Assembly: GCA_023374045.1 (NCBI GenBank)
Contig: CM041779.1
Span: 1,178,001 to 1,242,000 of the forward strand
Source of the DNA: Limonium bicolor
Taxonomy: Eukaryota; Streptophyta; Magnoliopsida; Caryophyllales; Plumbaginaceae
Length of the DNA stretch: 64,000 bases
Direction: 5' to 3'
Under the pieces are notes generated by a model that was not told the DNA's origin, did not search any database, and was given only the letters and a program-made list of their open reading frames with translations. Each line of letters starts with the position of its first letter. The stretch's first letter is position 1. Both the position numbers and the translations under genes were made by a program. Below, one piece after another: positions 36,001-47,849 of the stretch.

Positions 36001-37186
36001 CAACGAATTCAAAAGAATTGTCAAAGTACCAACAGACGCAAAAAACTGCATACTAAAAAACTGCACTCGGATGCTACGTTGCGCTTACAGTTTGGACTAC
36101 CAAACGATTCCCGTTGTGCTCCAAATTTGGTGTGTATGTATTATTACACACACAGCATTGTGTCAAAAAATGGTGGCCAACGGACAGCAGCAACCAATTC
36201 AAAAGAATTGTCAAAGTACCAACACACGCAAAAAACTACACTCGGATACTACTTTGCGCTTACAGTTTGGACTACCAAACGACTCCCGTTGTGCTCCAAA
36301 TTTGGTGTGTATGTAGTATTACACACACAGATTGTGTCAAAAATGGTGGCCAACGGACAGCAACCAATTCAAAAGAATTGTCAAAGTACCAACAGACGCA
36401 AAAAACTGCATACTAAAAAACTGCACTCGGATGCTACTTTGCGCTTACAGTTTGGACTACCAAACGATTCCCGTTGTGCTCCAAATTTGGTGTGTATGTA
36501 GTATTACACACACAAGTTGTGTCAAAAATTGGTGGCCAACGGACAGCAGCAACCAATTCAAAAGAATTGTCAAAGTACCAACAGACGCAAAAAACTGCAT
36601 ACTAAAAAACTGCACTCGGATGCTACTTTGCGCTTACAGTTTGGACTAGCAAACGATTCCCGTTGTGCTCCAAATTTGGTGTGTATGTATTATTACACAC
36701 ACACAGCGTTGTGTCAAAAATTGGTGGCCAACGGACAGCAGCAACCAATTCAAAAGAATTGTCAAAGTACCAACAGACGCAAAAAACTGCATACTAAAAA
36801 ACTGCACTCGGATGCTACTTTGCGCTTACAGTTTGGACTACCAAACGATTCCCGTTGTGCTCCAAATTTGGTGTGTATGTAGTATTACACACACACAGCG
36901 TTGTGTCAAAAATTGGTGGCCAACGGACAGCAGCAACCAATTCAAAAGAATTGTCAAAGTACCAACAGACGCAAAAAACTGCATACTAAAAAACTGCACT
37001 CGGATGCTACGTTGCGCTTACAGTTTGGACTACCAAACGATTCCCGTTGTGCTCCAAATTTGGTGTGTATGTAGTATTACACACACAGCGTTGTGTCAAA
37101 AATTGGTGGCCAACGGACAGCAGCAACCAATTCAAAAGAATTGTCAAAGTACCAACAGACGCAAAAAAACTACATACTAAAAAAAT
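33053..37186 (+). repeat. Satellite array, about 22 copies of a ~191-bp monomer
   Basis: Head-to-tail copies starting TGCTACTTTGCGCTTACAG recur roughly every 188-192 bp; I counted 22 copies of the GCTCCAAATTTGG block. Each monomer holds short palindromes: GTTTGGACTACCAAAC, CAATTCAAAAGAATTG and a GTGTGTA/TACACAC pair. Variants alternate, such as ACTTTGCG or ACGTTGCG, TAGTATTAC or TATTATTAC, and CACACGC or CAGACGC. Two copies (at about 33600 and 36237) lack about 14 bp and one (at about 35228) lacks about 20 bp. Long open frames through the array (up to 273 codons) arise because 192 bp is 64 codons; they are not treated as genes. Confidence 0.97.
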
Positions 37187-37749
37187 GCCACAAGTCACAT
37201 CCATTGTCTATCAAAGTCCTTACCATTAAACAATAGTTCAGCAACAAAATAAACCATAACATAAATCCGACTACAGAAATAATACAATGGTTCACAAAAC
37301 TAATGACTGGTGAAATCCGAGTTGTAAATCCTGCGGTTCCTAAATCTGGAGTTTGAGCCTCTCAACCATATACCCCAACTTCCTCATTTTGTGGATCAGA
37401 GCAGGTTGTACTTGTATCCACTGGTGTAGATGGGTGTGGGGGTAGCCTGCTGCAACGGAGCTGAAGGGGCAGCCTCGGTCAAGATGATAGATCAAATGAT
37501 GGGGCAGTAAACCCTTTGTATTTCTTGTGAGGAGCTACCAGCTAACGTTTCCCATGACACTCCCCAAGGAGACCATCGTCGTATACTATTTGATTGATAA
37601 ATCGAGCAGCTCCTGATTATCCTGCTCAGTCAGTGATGTAGTAGGTGGAGCCTCAAAAGAAGGTCTATAGGTGAAGGAGGTGCAGCATGTGAAGGAGCTG
37701 CAGCAGGTATAGGGTTTGAAGAACCAGACCTATATCAAACTGTGCTCCA
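37187..37749. other. Spacer between satellite array and PMD gene 3' end
   Basis: About 560 bp with no clear gene. It lies downstream of the minus-strand PMD gene and may include the end of its last exon and its 3' untranslated region; proline- and glutamine-rich minus-strand fragments continue into it. Confidence 0.4.
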
Positions 37750-38449
37750 AAATCATGTGGTACTGACCAAAGGTAGAGTGCTGGAACTCAGGAAATGAAG
37801 GAGGTGGTTGGCGACCATGCTGGCAGCTGCAGCAACAGGAACCAGTGCAAGATTAGCTTGTGATGAAGGTTGATTTGTTTGGGGTGGTGGGGGGACAGTC
37901 ACGCGGCCCTCTTCGTCTCTGACTGTGCGGCCGGTATCTGGCTGCTCTTGGAGCAGGGTTGTCATTGATTACATACTGAGGGTACTGCAACTCTACCCTT
38001 GGAGGTGCCTGCTGTGAAAAAGTCTTGGGAGAAATGCCCAGTTCGATGGTATCATCTGCAACGATCGTCTAAGATAGCTGTGTAGCATATTCTCTTACAC
38101 CCTGATCAGCGGGAATCCGCTGAAGCTGCTCCAAACCTGACGCCTGATAAACCAAATAAAAAAAGAGATTAAATAAAGTAAGACAAATATTATATATCAA
38201 ACAAATAGAGAAAATGAAATAAGAATGTGCTTACCACAATAACATTCCACCTACTCTGCTCGGTGAACCATGACACAGCATGCTGCTGGTACCATACCAT
38301 ATATGCACTCATCCTGTCCAGGGGAACCCTTCTTGGTAATTGTGAGATTTGGATCTGGTACAAGTGTCTGTTATTCCACATCTGGATGTGGTCACGAAAA
38401 ATCTCACACCACGCTGCATCTGTCCTGCTTGTTCTTGTGACTACATGCA
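37750..38449 (-). pseudogene. Plant mobile domain (PMD) gene, 3' part
   Basis: This continues the gene at 54440 after LARD B. Minus-strand exon 4 (second half, 38449-38234) reads HIQMWNNRHLYQ, then PLDRMSAYMVWYQQHAVSWF, the C-terminal (I..W..R, Y..WY) pattern of PMD proteins. A likely intron is 38233-38148 (GT...AG), followed by a last exon rich in P, Q and T with a stop (S*TIVADD) near 38070. The C-terminal tail beyond the PMD is of no known function. At 38450 the frame joins the 5' part exactly when LARD B and one ATGCA copy are removed (CDMLH then VVTRTSR). Confidence 0.8.
38445..38449. repeat. LARD B target-site duplication, left copy
   Basis: ATGCA, repeated at 52250-52254. Confidence 0.9.
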
Positions 38450-41400
38450 TGTAACACCCCAACCGTTAATCTCGTCATTACCTCTTAATTTGACACCAAT
38501 TACTCTTACTCACGCAGCGGAACTCTAACTACAACGAGGGGTGAAACAACGCCGTTAGCCACCCATATGGCTAACCAGGCCTATCTCACATACAGTAACG
38601 GTCTGATGGACTGGATCAACCGAGTACTTCATACAAATACAATACTCATTTCACTTCTTTACTATACCGAGTCTACAATATACGGATGCCGATAACATAC
38701 TCGGACTTACACCTCATTTAAATGCATAAGTAATTACGATCTAACTACCCACGCTTCATAACTGTCCCCGTCCTACTCTCTCGAACGGTGGTCAGCTTCA
38801 AGTACCTGCACACTAAAAACGTTCCCCCTAGGGGGTCAGCTTACGCTGAATATGAAATTCGCATATACCGCGTGCTAACCGCGGTACGCCGACTACTTTG
38901 GGTCGGATATACATGGAGTTCATTTTAATCAAACAACATGCATCATGGCAATACAATATATATGTATATCACACAAGGAATCTACATCCAATCACGGAAC
39001 ACGATTCCTAACTAACATAACAATGTTGTTAGTGGTAACTGGTTACTCTTAGGCATTGAGGGTTATTCCTCACTATGCCTTGTTTACTTATTCAATACCT
39101 CACCCGCTCTCTCGGGTTACTTATTCGTATACACACCCATTCTCTTGGGCTACTCATTCTTATACTTACCCATTCTCTCGGGTTACTCATACATATACTC
39201 ACCCCTTTCTCTCGGGTTATTTATACTCATTATCTCACCCACACTCTTGGGTTATTCATACTCAAGCTCTTGTAGATTCTCGAGACACTACAGGTCTCCT
39301 ACGTCACGCTTGTTACTCTTATTACATACTTAAGCCAAAACTCATGGCTCTCTAGCATAGTCTTACTTCCCCGGTTTCGACCCTACTCTGGGTCTAGCAT
39401 GGTGGGAAGGTTCAACTAGCTCACGGAACTCTCTCTTAGTTCCTATCTCTTTTACTTAGGTCCGACTACTCTCGGACTACTCTCGTTCCCATACACTCCT
39501 CTCTCGGAGTTATAATAATATCATGTATATTAGTCAAGAAGCATCATTCTCGATGTTTCTAATGACTTTGGGAACTTTCCTTAAATTCGGGTAATCTTAG
39601 GTTTAAGGGTTACCCTCACAATCATATGCTTATACATTCGGATATTTTCTTATACCGGGTAAAATCCTCATAAGAGGTCGACCGTATCTCAAGGGAGTCA
39701 CATAGTCCCTTAGGTCTCTTTTACCTTTCTTATATGTTTACATTATTGGACTATCTTCGATCCTCTCGATGGAGGTTCGTTTATCCCTCCACTCATATTT
39801 ATTTCGTGGATTGTTGCAATAAAGTTTCCTAACCGTTATCGGGTATTTACTCAACCCGTACATCTCCTCACATTCTAGGGAGTTTATATGTTTGCGTTAT
39901 CATTACACTTAAATCGATAGTTTATGTGTGTTTGCATACTTCCATTGGTTATGTGACTACCCGTTCAACGGGTTTCTAGTCAATCATTACTCACTAAGAG
40001 TCGGTCTATGCACTACGTTAGACCACACCGGCATACAAGTATGTTAGCTCATACAACATACAACAATGCATGCATAATCAAACAAGGGATTATTTTCATG
40101 CTTTAATCTTGATTAAGCCGGCACACAAACACACAAATCAGAGTAACTCGGTTAGCATACGGGGCATGAGAAAATCATACCTTTCACCGGGATTTTACTT
40201 TTACCGTGTCATCTCACCTTGCTCGGGTCGCACACGATCCTCTGATAATGTTTCAAACATTATTGTTAATACTAAACTCATACGGAACATAATTAAATGT
40301 TATTCCCGTAGTTACCCCGTTATCCCGTTATCTCGGTTTCACTTTTGTTACTTTAAGCTCTCACATCTCAAACACTTCTAACACTTTCTAACACTTCTTA
40401 GGGCCTTTACATCTCACCAAACAAGGCCTTAACATCTTATAACATCATTAACATTCAAACCCCCATCATTTACAACCTTTAAAACACTCTCTGTAGGTTT
40501 CGGGGGTGGTCCGGGACTTGGTCCTTACCCTAAGTCCCGGACCAATTGCAAACTTAACTCTCGGGTGAAAATTACACATGGTCCGGGACCTTGTCCTGGA
40601 GTATAGTCCCGGACCAAAGCAGCTCTTGCACTCTCGGCCTTAATTTAGGTGTGGTCCGGGACTTTGTCCAAGGACCAAGTCCCGGACCCTGCTAAAACCT
40701 GCTCCAAACTTGATTTTTCCACTCCAAATCAATCCTTAAACCACCCTTAATCTTTCCATAAACTTTCCACAAGTTTTCCACATGTTTAATCACCTTAAAA
40801 CATGCTCTAAAACTCTTCAAATCATGGGTTAAACCCTTACTCAAATTCTTGCCCAAAATCACAAATTTGCATCCTCCTTTTGCACTAATGCACACTTGTG
40901 CATTTTCTAACCTCTCTTGATACTTGCATTATTGCTCTCTCTTCATTTAACCATTCCAAAACTTCCAAGATAGGGCACACCTCATACCAAGTTCCATGAC
41001 TCACTCTTAAAGCCTAAAATTCTCATTCCTTTTTCCTAAAGCTCCTTAGGCATTCACACAAGTTCTTGCTACAGATTTTAGCATCAATCTCCTCTCTTTA
41101 AACAAGTATTCCCATGGTGATTTTCTAAGCCAAAACAACCACCATCAACACCTAGTTTCTCTAGGTCATTACTTACTCACAACCATACGCAATCCACTTA
41201 AATTTCTACACAAATTTCGCCATAACTTGGCTACATCTCTTAACATTACCCAAAGCTCATTTCCTCACATCATTCATCCTAAAGCTAGCCAAACCACAAG
41301 GGTTCTATCAGCACACATACAAATCCATCAATACTCATTAATTCCTCCAAAGGTAACACAATACATACATCATTAAATGCAAAGCTCCTTGGCTCTTAAA

Positions 41401-42855
41401 TCAAGCATTAATTCGCAAGTGCATCAAGCACTACTACAACTCTTCCTCATCTCAACAAATCACATGTCATTACATGTTAGGGTTCATTAATTAATTTAAC
41501 CCTTCCCAAAATACCTAAAGCATTAAGTTAGGCTCCAAGGTAAATTTGTTTACCTTAACTTCACAAGCCTTTACTCTTTTCACTCCTCTTTTCTCTTCTC
41601 TTTTATCTTGCTTGGAAATCGCCAAAGGTCAAGAAATTGCCCATCTCCCATTCAATATACAAGGCAAGAGATGAGTTCAAGTAGAAACACTTAAGCTCAT
41701 AAATTAGAAATGCTTAAAGCTCTAAAATGTGTGATTACCTTAAAACCCTAAGATGGGGTTTTGGTCAAGAATCAAAGAGTGACTCCCTCCAAGCTTTTAG
41801 GGATTGAAACAATGCTCATAGAAGAGAATAAACAAGGCTCCATTAGAGACCAAAATCGGCCAAGGCATAAGATGGAGAAAACAAGACTTTTTCATGGATA
41901 TTTTTACCTTGATAGAAAGAGGGAGCTTCAAGCTACCTAATGGTGTGCTTTTCTCCTCAAATGGGCAACACCCACGAAAATGAAACTCACCATTTTCGAG
42001 TTTTGAAAAGAGAGAATGATAGAGGGTGAGGAGAGGATCACAAATATGTGGTTATTTTTGAGTTTGGAGCTTAAACAAAGCTTGAGCATGAAGAGAAAGA
42101 GGGAACTCCATTGTTGTTGTTGTTGCAGCTCAAAATCGCTCAAGGAGGAAGGAGGAGGGGAGCTACGGATGAGAGAGGTGAGGAATTCAAATGAGAAGAA
42201 AGAAAATGAGGTGAGAGAAAAGAGAAAAGTAACTTATTACTTTTACACTTTTTACTATTTGCTTCTCTCTTTTTTTTTCCTTTCTTTCTTTATTTGTGTG
42301 TGAGTGTGTGAGGGACTATTAAAAACCGGCCCCCACTAGTTATTTAGCCAGGAGCGTTTTTCGGTTTCTGACAGAAAACGCTTGTTATTTTACCCGGTTT
42401 GACACTATTCACTAACCGGGCCCGTTTTTCGGATTTTTCTCGTTTCTTTATTTTTAATGGCTATTAAGCTTCCATTAATACTTAATTATAGTTATATAAT
42501 CAACTATAATTTTTACGGGTCCATTTGACCACTTAAAGTCACGTTTTCGGGTTTCCTCGAAAAACGTGCTTTAAAACTCCGTTATTTTTAATCCATTATT
42601 TGGATTCGTTTTCTTCGGGAATCATTCCCGTATACTTATTAGGCCTAACTAAGCCTTAGGAATCCATCTCGGACCCTCTCGAGATCATATATCTCTTATA
42701 CTCATTTAACGCGCATTTTAGCGTTTTTCGCTTTTCAAGCGTTTTCTCTTTTCTTTTGGTTTTATTCTTTTTACCAATACTCTTTAGGCACCATTAGGCC
42801 TTTTATAATCATATTAGAGTAATTTAATCGCCATTTTTAGATCCGGGGTATTACA
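38450..42855 (-). repeat. LARD B left LTR (3' LTR of the element)
   Basis: 4406 bp. Contents include the conserved CCCCCTAGGGGG block near 38825, degenerate repeats of a CTCTCGGGTTACTCAT-type phrase at about 39095-39250, and three hairpins built on GGTCCGGGAC...GTCCCGGACC at about 40509-40545, 40578-40618 and 40653-40690. No coding is recognised. Confidence 0.93.
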
Positions 42856-45800
42856 ATCTACCCCCCTTAGGAACTTTGTCCTCAAAGTTGATGAATCTAG
42901 GTGGTTACTCTCATGGCATTCAATGCCAAGGTTATAGTACATGTATAACCCTACTGACTCCACAAGTCAGTCTCATTTCATACTACACATACCACACACA
43001 TATCACAGCATGTATAGCAATCAAAAATACTCTTTTTACTCTCTCCATGGAATCGGTCCGAAGACAAGAAGGCACTACAGTCCTCGAATCCATGTTGAGT
43101 GATATACTACTGATCCCTCAGGTACCGGTCACGTTGAACACTTACTCTTTCTGGTTCACGGCCGTTTCATGACAAATGGGCACTTACTCTCTCTGGCCCA
43201 CGGTCCCTTCGGTTCTGATCAAAACGTTACACATATACATATCCTCTGGCACTCTGGTTGACTCACTCAACACAGGAACTTCTCAGGGTACTCTCCCCGT
43301 CCCGCTGCCTTTGGAAAAATCACACACTGACACCGCCCCAACCGGTCACTTAGGACCGCACGTACGGTGCAATGGTTTCAAAACTAATACACGCCCACCG
43401 TTCTACCGGTCATCAAGACTTAAGGCTCAGCCATCGGCGGGTGATAGCGGTTTCAAACCAGTTTCATTTCCATCTTCATACTTGAAGGAAATTCTTTTTC
43501 AAAATCTGTTTGAAAATTCTTTTTAAAACATCACACAACTCCAAATCAGATTTATGGTAGCTGTATCTTTCTTAGCGTGATTACTTGTGACCACTATAGG
43601 GAGCTTCAGGAATCATCTAACCCTGATGTGATCAGCATCAGTGTTGAACTATCCTTCCACCCCAATTTGTGTTCGGTTTCCCTTGATCGCTAGCAGATCA
43701 AGTTCCACCTCCCACGTCAGTTTCAAACAATCAGATAGTCAAACATTTTTGTTTTCTATCTTTTACTCTTTCTAGTCATATTCACGAAACAATTCGTTTC
43801 AATTAATCTCTAGTTCCTAGTACTTAGGTCATTTGTCATTCTCATTGCTTCACTACTTTACCTAGGTATTCCATACTTATGGCTTCATTTACTCAAATTG
43901 TTGCTCAATTTAAAACACATAACATACAACTCCAAAGGATGGAACTCACTCCATCTATCATTCTCAAATAAAATCACCTAGGGAACTCACTCCCTCTTAG
44001 GTTACACATCGGTTTCATGCCGATTCATACTCATCATAACTCATGTCTAATCTCACTAGACATATACTATAGGGATTCTCATTCCCTAGGAGTCTCTCTA
44101 CTCCTCTTTTCATAAATATTACATTCTCATTACTTGCATCTCTCATGCACCATACTCATTATTACACAATGAATGGGTACCTATGTTTATGTAACATAAG
44201 TTCCAATCATCAAAACAATTTCTTTTTGTGCTATGCACATAGTAGTTTACGCACCAATACGTAAAACATACTCTAAGCGGTTTCTCGCCCTACCCCCCTT
44301 AAAAGGGGTTACGCCCGCGTAACCAACCATATGTTATCACTGAACATTGGTTCATTAATTCGAGTATTATGAAGTGTTTTAACTTCAGTACGGTTAATTA
44401 ACTCATAACCGGGTTCGGTTCTAGCCTCTAAGGCTTCAAGGGGTTTATGACATAGGTATACTTAACCCTGAATCACGGTCCACAAGCTTCTGCTGCGTGA
44501 CCTGATAACTAGAGCTTAATTCGCTCTTTGGTATTCTCAATGTATATCAATCGTCGCTTGGTATCTCTTACCGTATGCGAATTCGATGAGTTATAGATTT
44601 TCTCTCCAACTCTCTGGAAATCTATTTGTATAACTCTGTATACCTTCGTGGTTATTCGCTTACTTTTCCCGACTTATTGTCGGTTGAGGTCAAGCTACTA
44701 CTTAGCATGTAGTGCTTCCTCGTTTAATAGTGGCTCATGGATTATGTTTGTTTCTTGGTTCTGTACCAGAGTTCTTCATTCATACTACTCTGCATTTTTC
44801 CACATATCGATCCTGGGCCCTGTGGGTTACTGCCCACGTTCTTTGTGCATCTTTAGCCAATGGCCGCACGGTTATCTCTCTAAATTCTCACTCAACAGGC
44901 TTTGTTGACATTTCTCAATTCCTGGCTCTCCCACTCGATCACCGCACAAGTGCAATACCAAAACACTCAGTCATACAGAGTGCAGAAGCGTAAACCCTTG
45001 ACAGTAAATCTCTCATGAGATAGGAATGAACATGTCTCCTTTACCACATTTTCTCATCAACTTCATATCATGAACTGGCTATACTCTTACAATGGTTGCT
45101 TGCTGCGTACCATATTCTTTCTCATTTCTATGGCATCCGCTACTACTTTAGCTTCCGCCCAGGTGTTCTCGCCATTTACACGATGGGCTTGCCATTCATT
45201 TGGCTCAACAATATACGTATTCTTAAAGTCTCTCTGCGCACTTGCGCGCTGCTTACTCTGCAGTTCATATTGCACACATACAGTGTTACTACTCAACTGA
45301 TTACTCTTCGGTCTCGAATTGCTACAATTGAGGTTCCTCTTTACACTCTACTATAGTTCATATACTCATTGGCATTATACACATGCTCAAGTTTTACTAC
45401 ACCGCACTAGCGGTTTCACATTTCATACCTAGGTGGTAGCCTTTCTCTGGAGGATTCACGCAAATGCCGCTCCATAGGCCCCATAATAACAAGTGGTATC
45501 CCCACTCTAAGGTAGTGGTTCATTCTCCACTGTTCCTCTTATGCTTCTATGCATAGGTTTACAACGTTTAATCTACAAGTTGCAGTTAGTTACCGGCTTA
45601 TAAGCCACATTGCCTCGCCATGCTCCTTGTGGGCTGTTTATACAGGTTTCCGCTTCTCCGTATACCATTAAATGGTTTGGAGGTATTACTGGGTTTTGAT
45701 ATGGTAGTTTCATCACGCTTCCGTTCATGGAAGCCCTTTAAGTATCTTGACATTAATTCATGCTTTCTGGCAATTTAGGGTACCCCGTGTTACATGGGAT

Positions 45801-47849
45801 CCCTTCGGGTTCTACCCGAGTGTTTCTCTTAACACTTGTGTTCTTAGCACGATGTTTCGTTCAACTACTGTTGACTCCGGCACCCTTCTTGGATTGCTCC
45901 TGGGTGTTACTGAGTAATGCCATTACATCTGGCTTGTACTCATGGTTATGTTCAGGTGTGACTTCGCCTTGCGGCTATGTCCTTGACTATCCCGTTTAGG
46001 GTTGTAATGTCTCCCATTATTGGGTAGATCCTTGGTACTTCTAATACCTTCTGGGTCAGGTCATTATTCTCTTCAGTGAGGTGTAAAGTGGGAATTCTAT
46101 CCCGTTTATCGTACATTAATAAGTTCATTTAGGCATTCGCCGTATTATTTACACTGGTATTCACCCAGTTATTAGGTATTTCCTGAGACATATCCAATGT
46201 CTGCACTTAATACTCTGTGCTTCTCGCGCTTATTAATGCTATATCCTTAGGTCTGTCACCTTACTGGATTCTAGACTCCTTAATCTTGGTAAGCTTCCTT
46301 ATGTTCTTCGATCATTCGAGGTGTCCAACTGTCTTGTTTGAATTGGCTCTTTCGTCCGTAGTATGGAGTGGGCTACTTCCCGTGTACCGTACTCTACTTG
46401 TATACATACATGGAGTATCTATTGATACGTTACCACTTACCCGACTAACTCATAACTGGTCTGTCAGGCCCGCAAGCTCCTTTGGAGTGCGGTCGTTCCA
46501 TGTCTCGTTTGTGTACACTTGTAGTGTCGGTCACGCCTAAGTGAAGTATTCTGTTGCCAACTCCTTATTATATGGTCCTACAATAACTTATCGTGGTTCA
46601 CTGGTTTGGTTTTAAAACTTTGGGGTTTTTGGAAAACTTGCGTTTTTAAAGAAAAATTTGAGTTTAGAAATAAAATCTTCATGGCATTCCTTGCCGGTTG
46701 CTTCTTACCAGGTCTAGCTTCTCGCCGACCGGTATGCTCCTCAATAAAGTGGGCAGGCTGTCAGGCCTTTCCGAAGTTTCATTTCAGAATTTCTTAGGGT
46801 TGTCTTGCCATATTGGCTTCTCTCGCCATTTTGGTACTTGCTAAGTATGGTCGCTTGTCAAAGCTCCTCTTAATAGTCCGTTTTTACTGCACTTGCCGTG
46901 GCAAGTGCGCAGTACAGGCGGTTTTTAGGATAACTAATACCGGTCACGGTATCGTTCACGTTATATTTGGTAGCCTTGTCGGCTCTTCCTTGATCCTTTA
47001 GTTGGATAACTACTCCTTAGAGCTGCTTCTCACTCATCTTGACATGACTGTCGTTCATTTAGGTGTTCCTCTACTCTCGGGGTTCCTTAATTACTTTAAT
47101 TTTTTTATGCTTTACCTCGTTGCTCGTTCCCACGTCTTTACTGTGGTTACCGAGGTTTAACTCACGTAGGCACTACTTTGTAGTCCTATTCGGGTATATC
47201 CCGTAGTTATGCTCGAAGCTGTCTAAGCTATATCAGTGAAGTATTGAAACTTCTTCGGGTGTGGCAGGGTGGGTGTACCTACTCTCAACTAGGTTCTCAG
47301 TCGGTTAATATACCATTAGTGGTATTACATATCATGGCGGTCCGTAGACATGTGTCCCGGTTCTCGTTATTTCTCATGTGTCCGCCTTGTTGCACGGTTG
47401 GTGCTTTCTTCTTGCTGCTGCTCGGCCAGCTAGGTTCTCGTGACTGCTAAGCATGTCGCCCCAAGTTGCCACAGATTTCGGTCTCCTTGGATTAGGATTT
47501 CTCGATCTCTCGCCGTTATGTGCGGTTATTGTCATTCCAGCGGGATCCGTCTCCGGGATTCCCGGTTCTCGGGATCTACCGCATGACATGTTCTAGTTCA
47601 TGTTGTGAAATATTTAGTAACTGCCAGATTAGGTTTCCCCGTCTCTCTGGCGTTCTTTCCCAAGCTTTAATGCGGGGGTTGTGGAGGGCGGGTTTGGTAT
47701 TGTAGGTATCCAGATCATACTGGAAGTTCCTAACTAGCGCATCTCTCACGCTACCCACCCTTAGCCCTAAGTCTCTATATCCTAACTCGGTATTTCCTAA
47801 GCTCGGTATTTCCAGTCATCAGAGCGATACTTCGCTCTGATACCATTTT
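42856..47849 (-). other. LARD B internal region, no recognisable coding
   Basis: 4994 bp. A polypurine tract is at 42856-42869 (minus strand AAGGGGGGTAGAT). Minus-strand frames are at most about 70 residues and show no retroviral-type motif. It is colinear in blocks with the LARD A interior: GTGATCAGCATCAGTGTTGA near 43627, the ACGCCCGCGTAAC block near 44310, GTGCAATACCAAAACACTCA near 44950 and GCACTTGCCGTGGCAAGTGC near 46889. Confidence 0.8.
47834..47845 (-). promoter_or_regulatory. LARD B primer-binding site (tRNA-Met)
   Basis: Minus strand TGGTATCAGAGC, 4 bp from the right LTR, with the same AGAGCGA/TCGCTCT hairpin as in LARD A. Confidence 0.9.

Noticed and set aside
33053..37186. CRISPR-like or gene-family tandem structure
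   Set aside because: The copies abut with no unique spacers, the monomer is ~191 bp and the context is a plant genome; it is a satellite.
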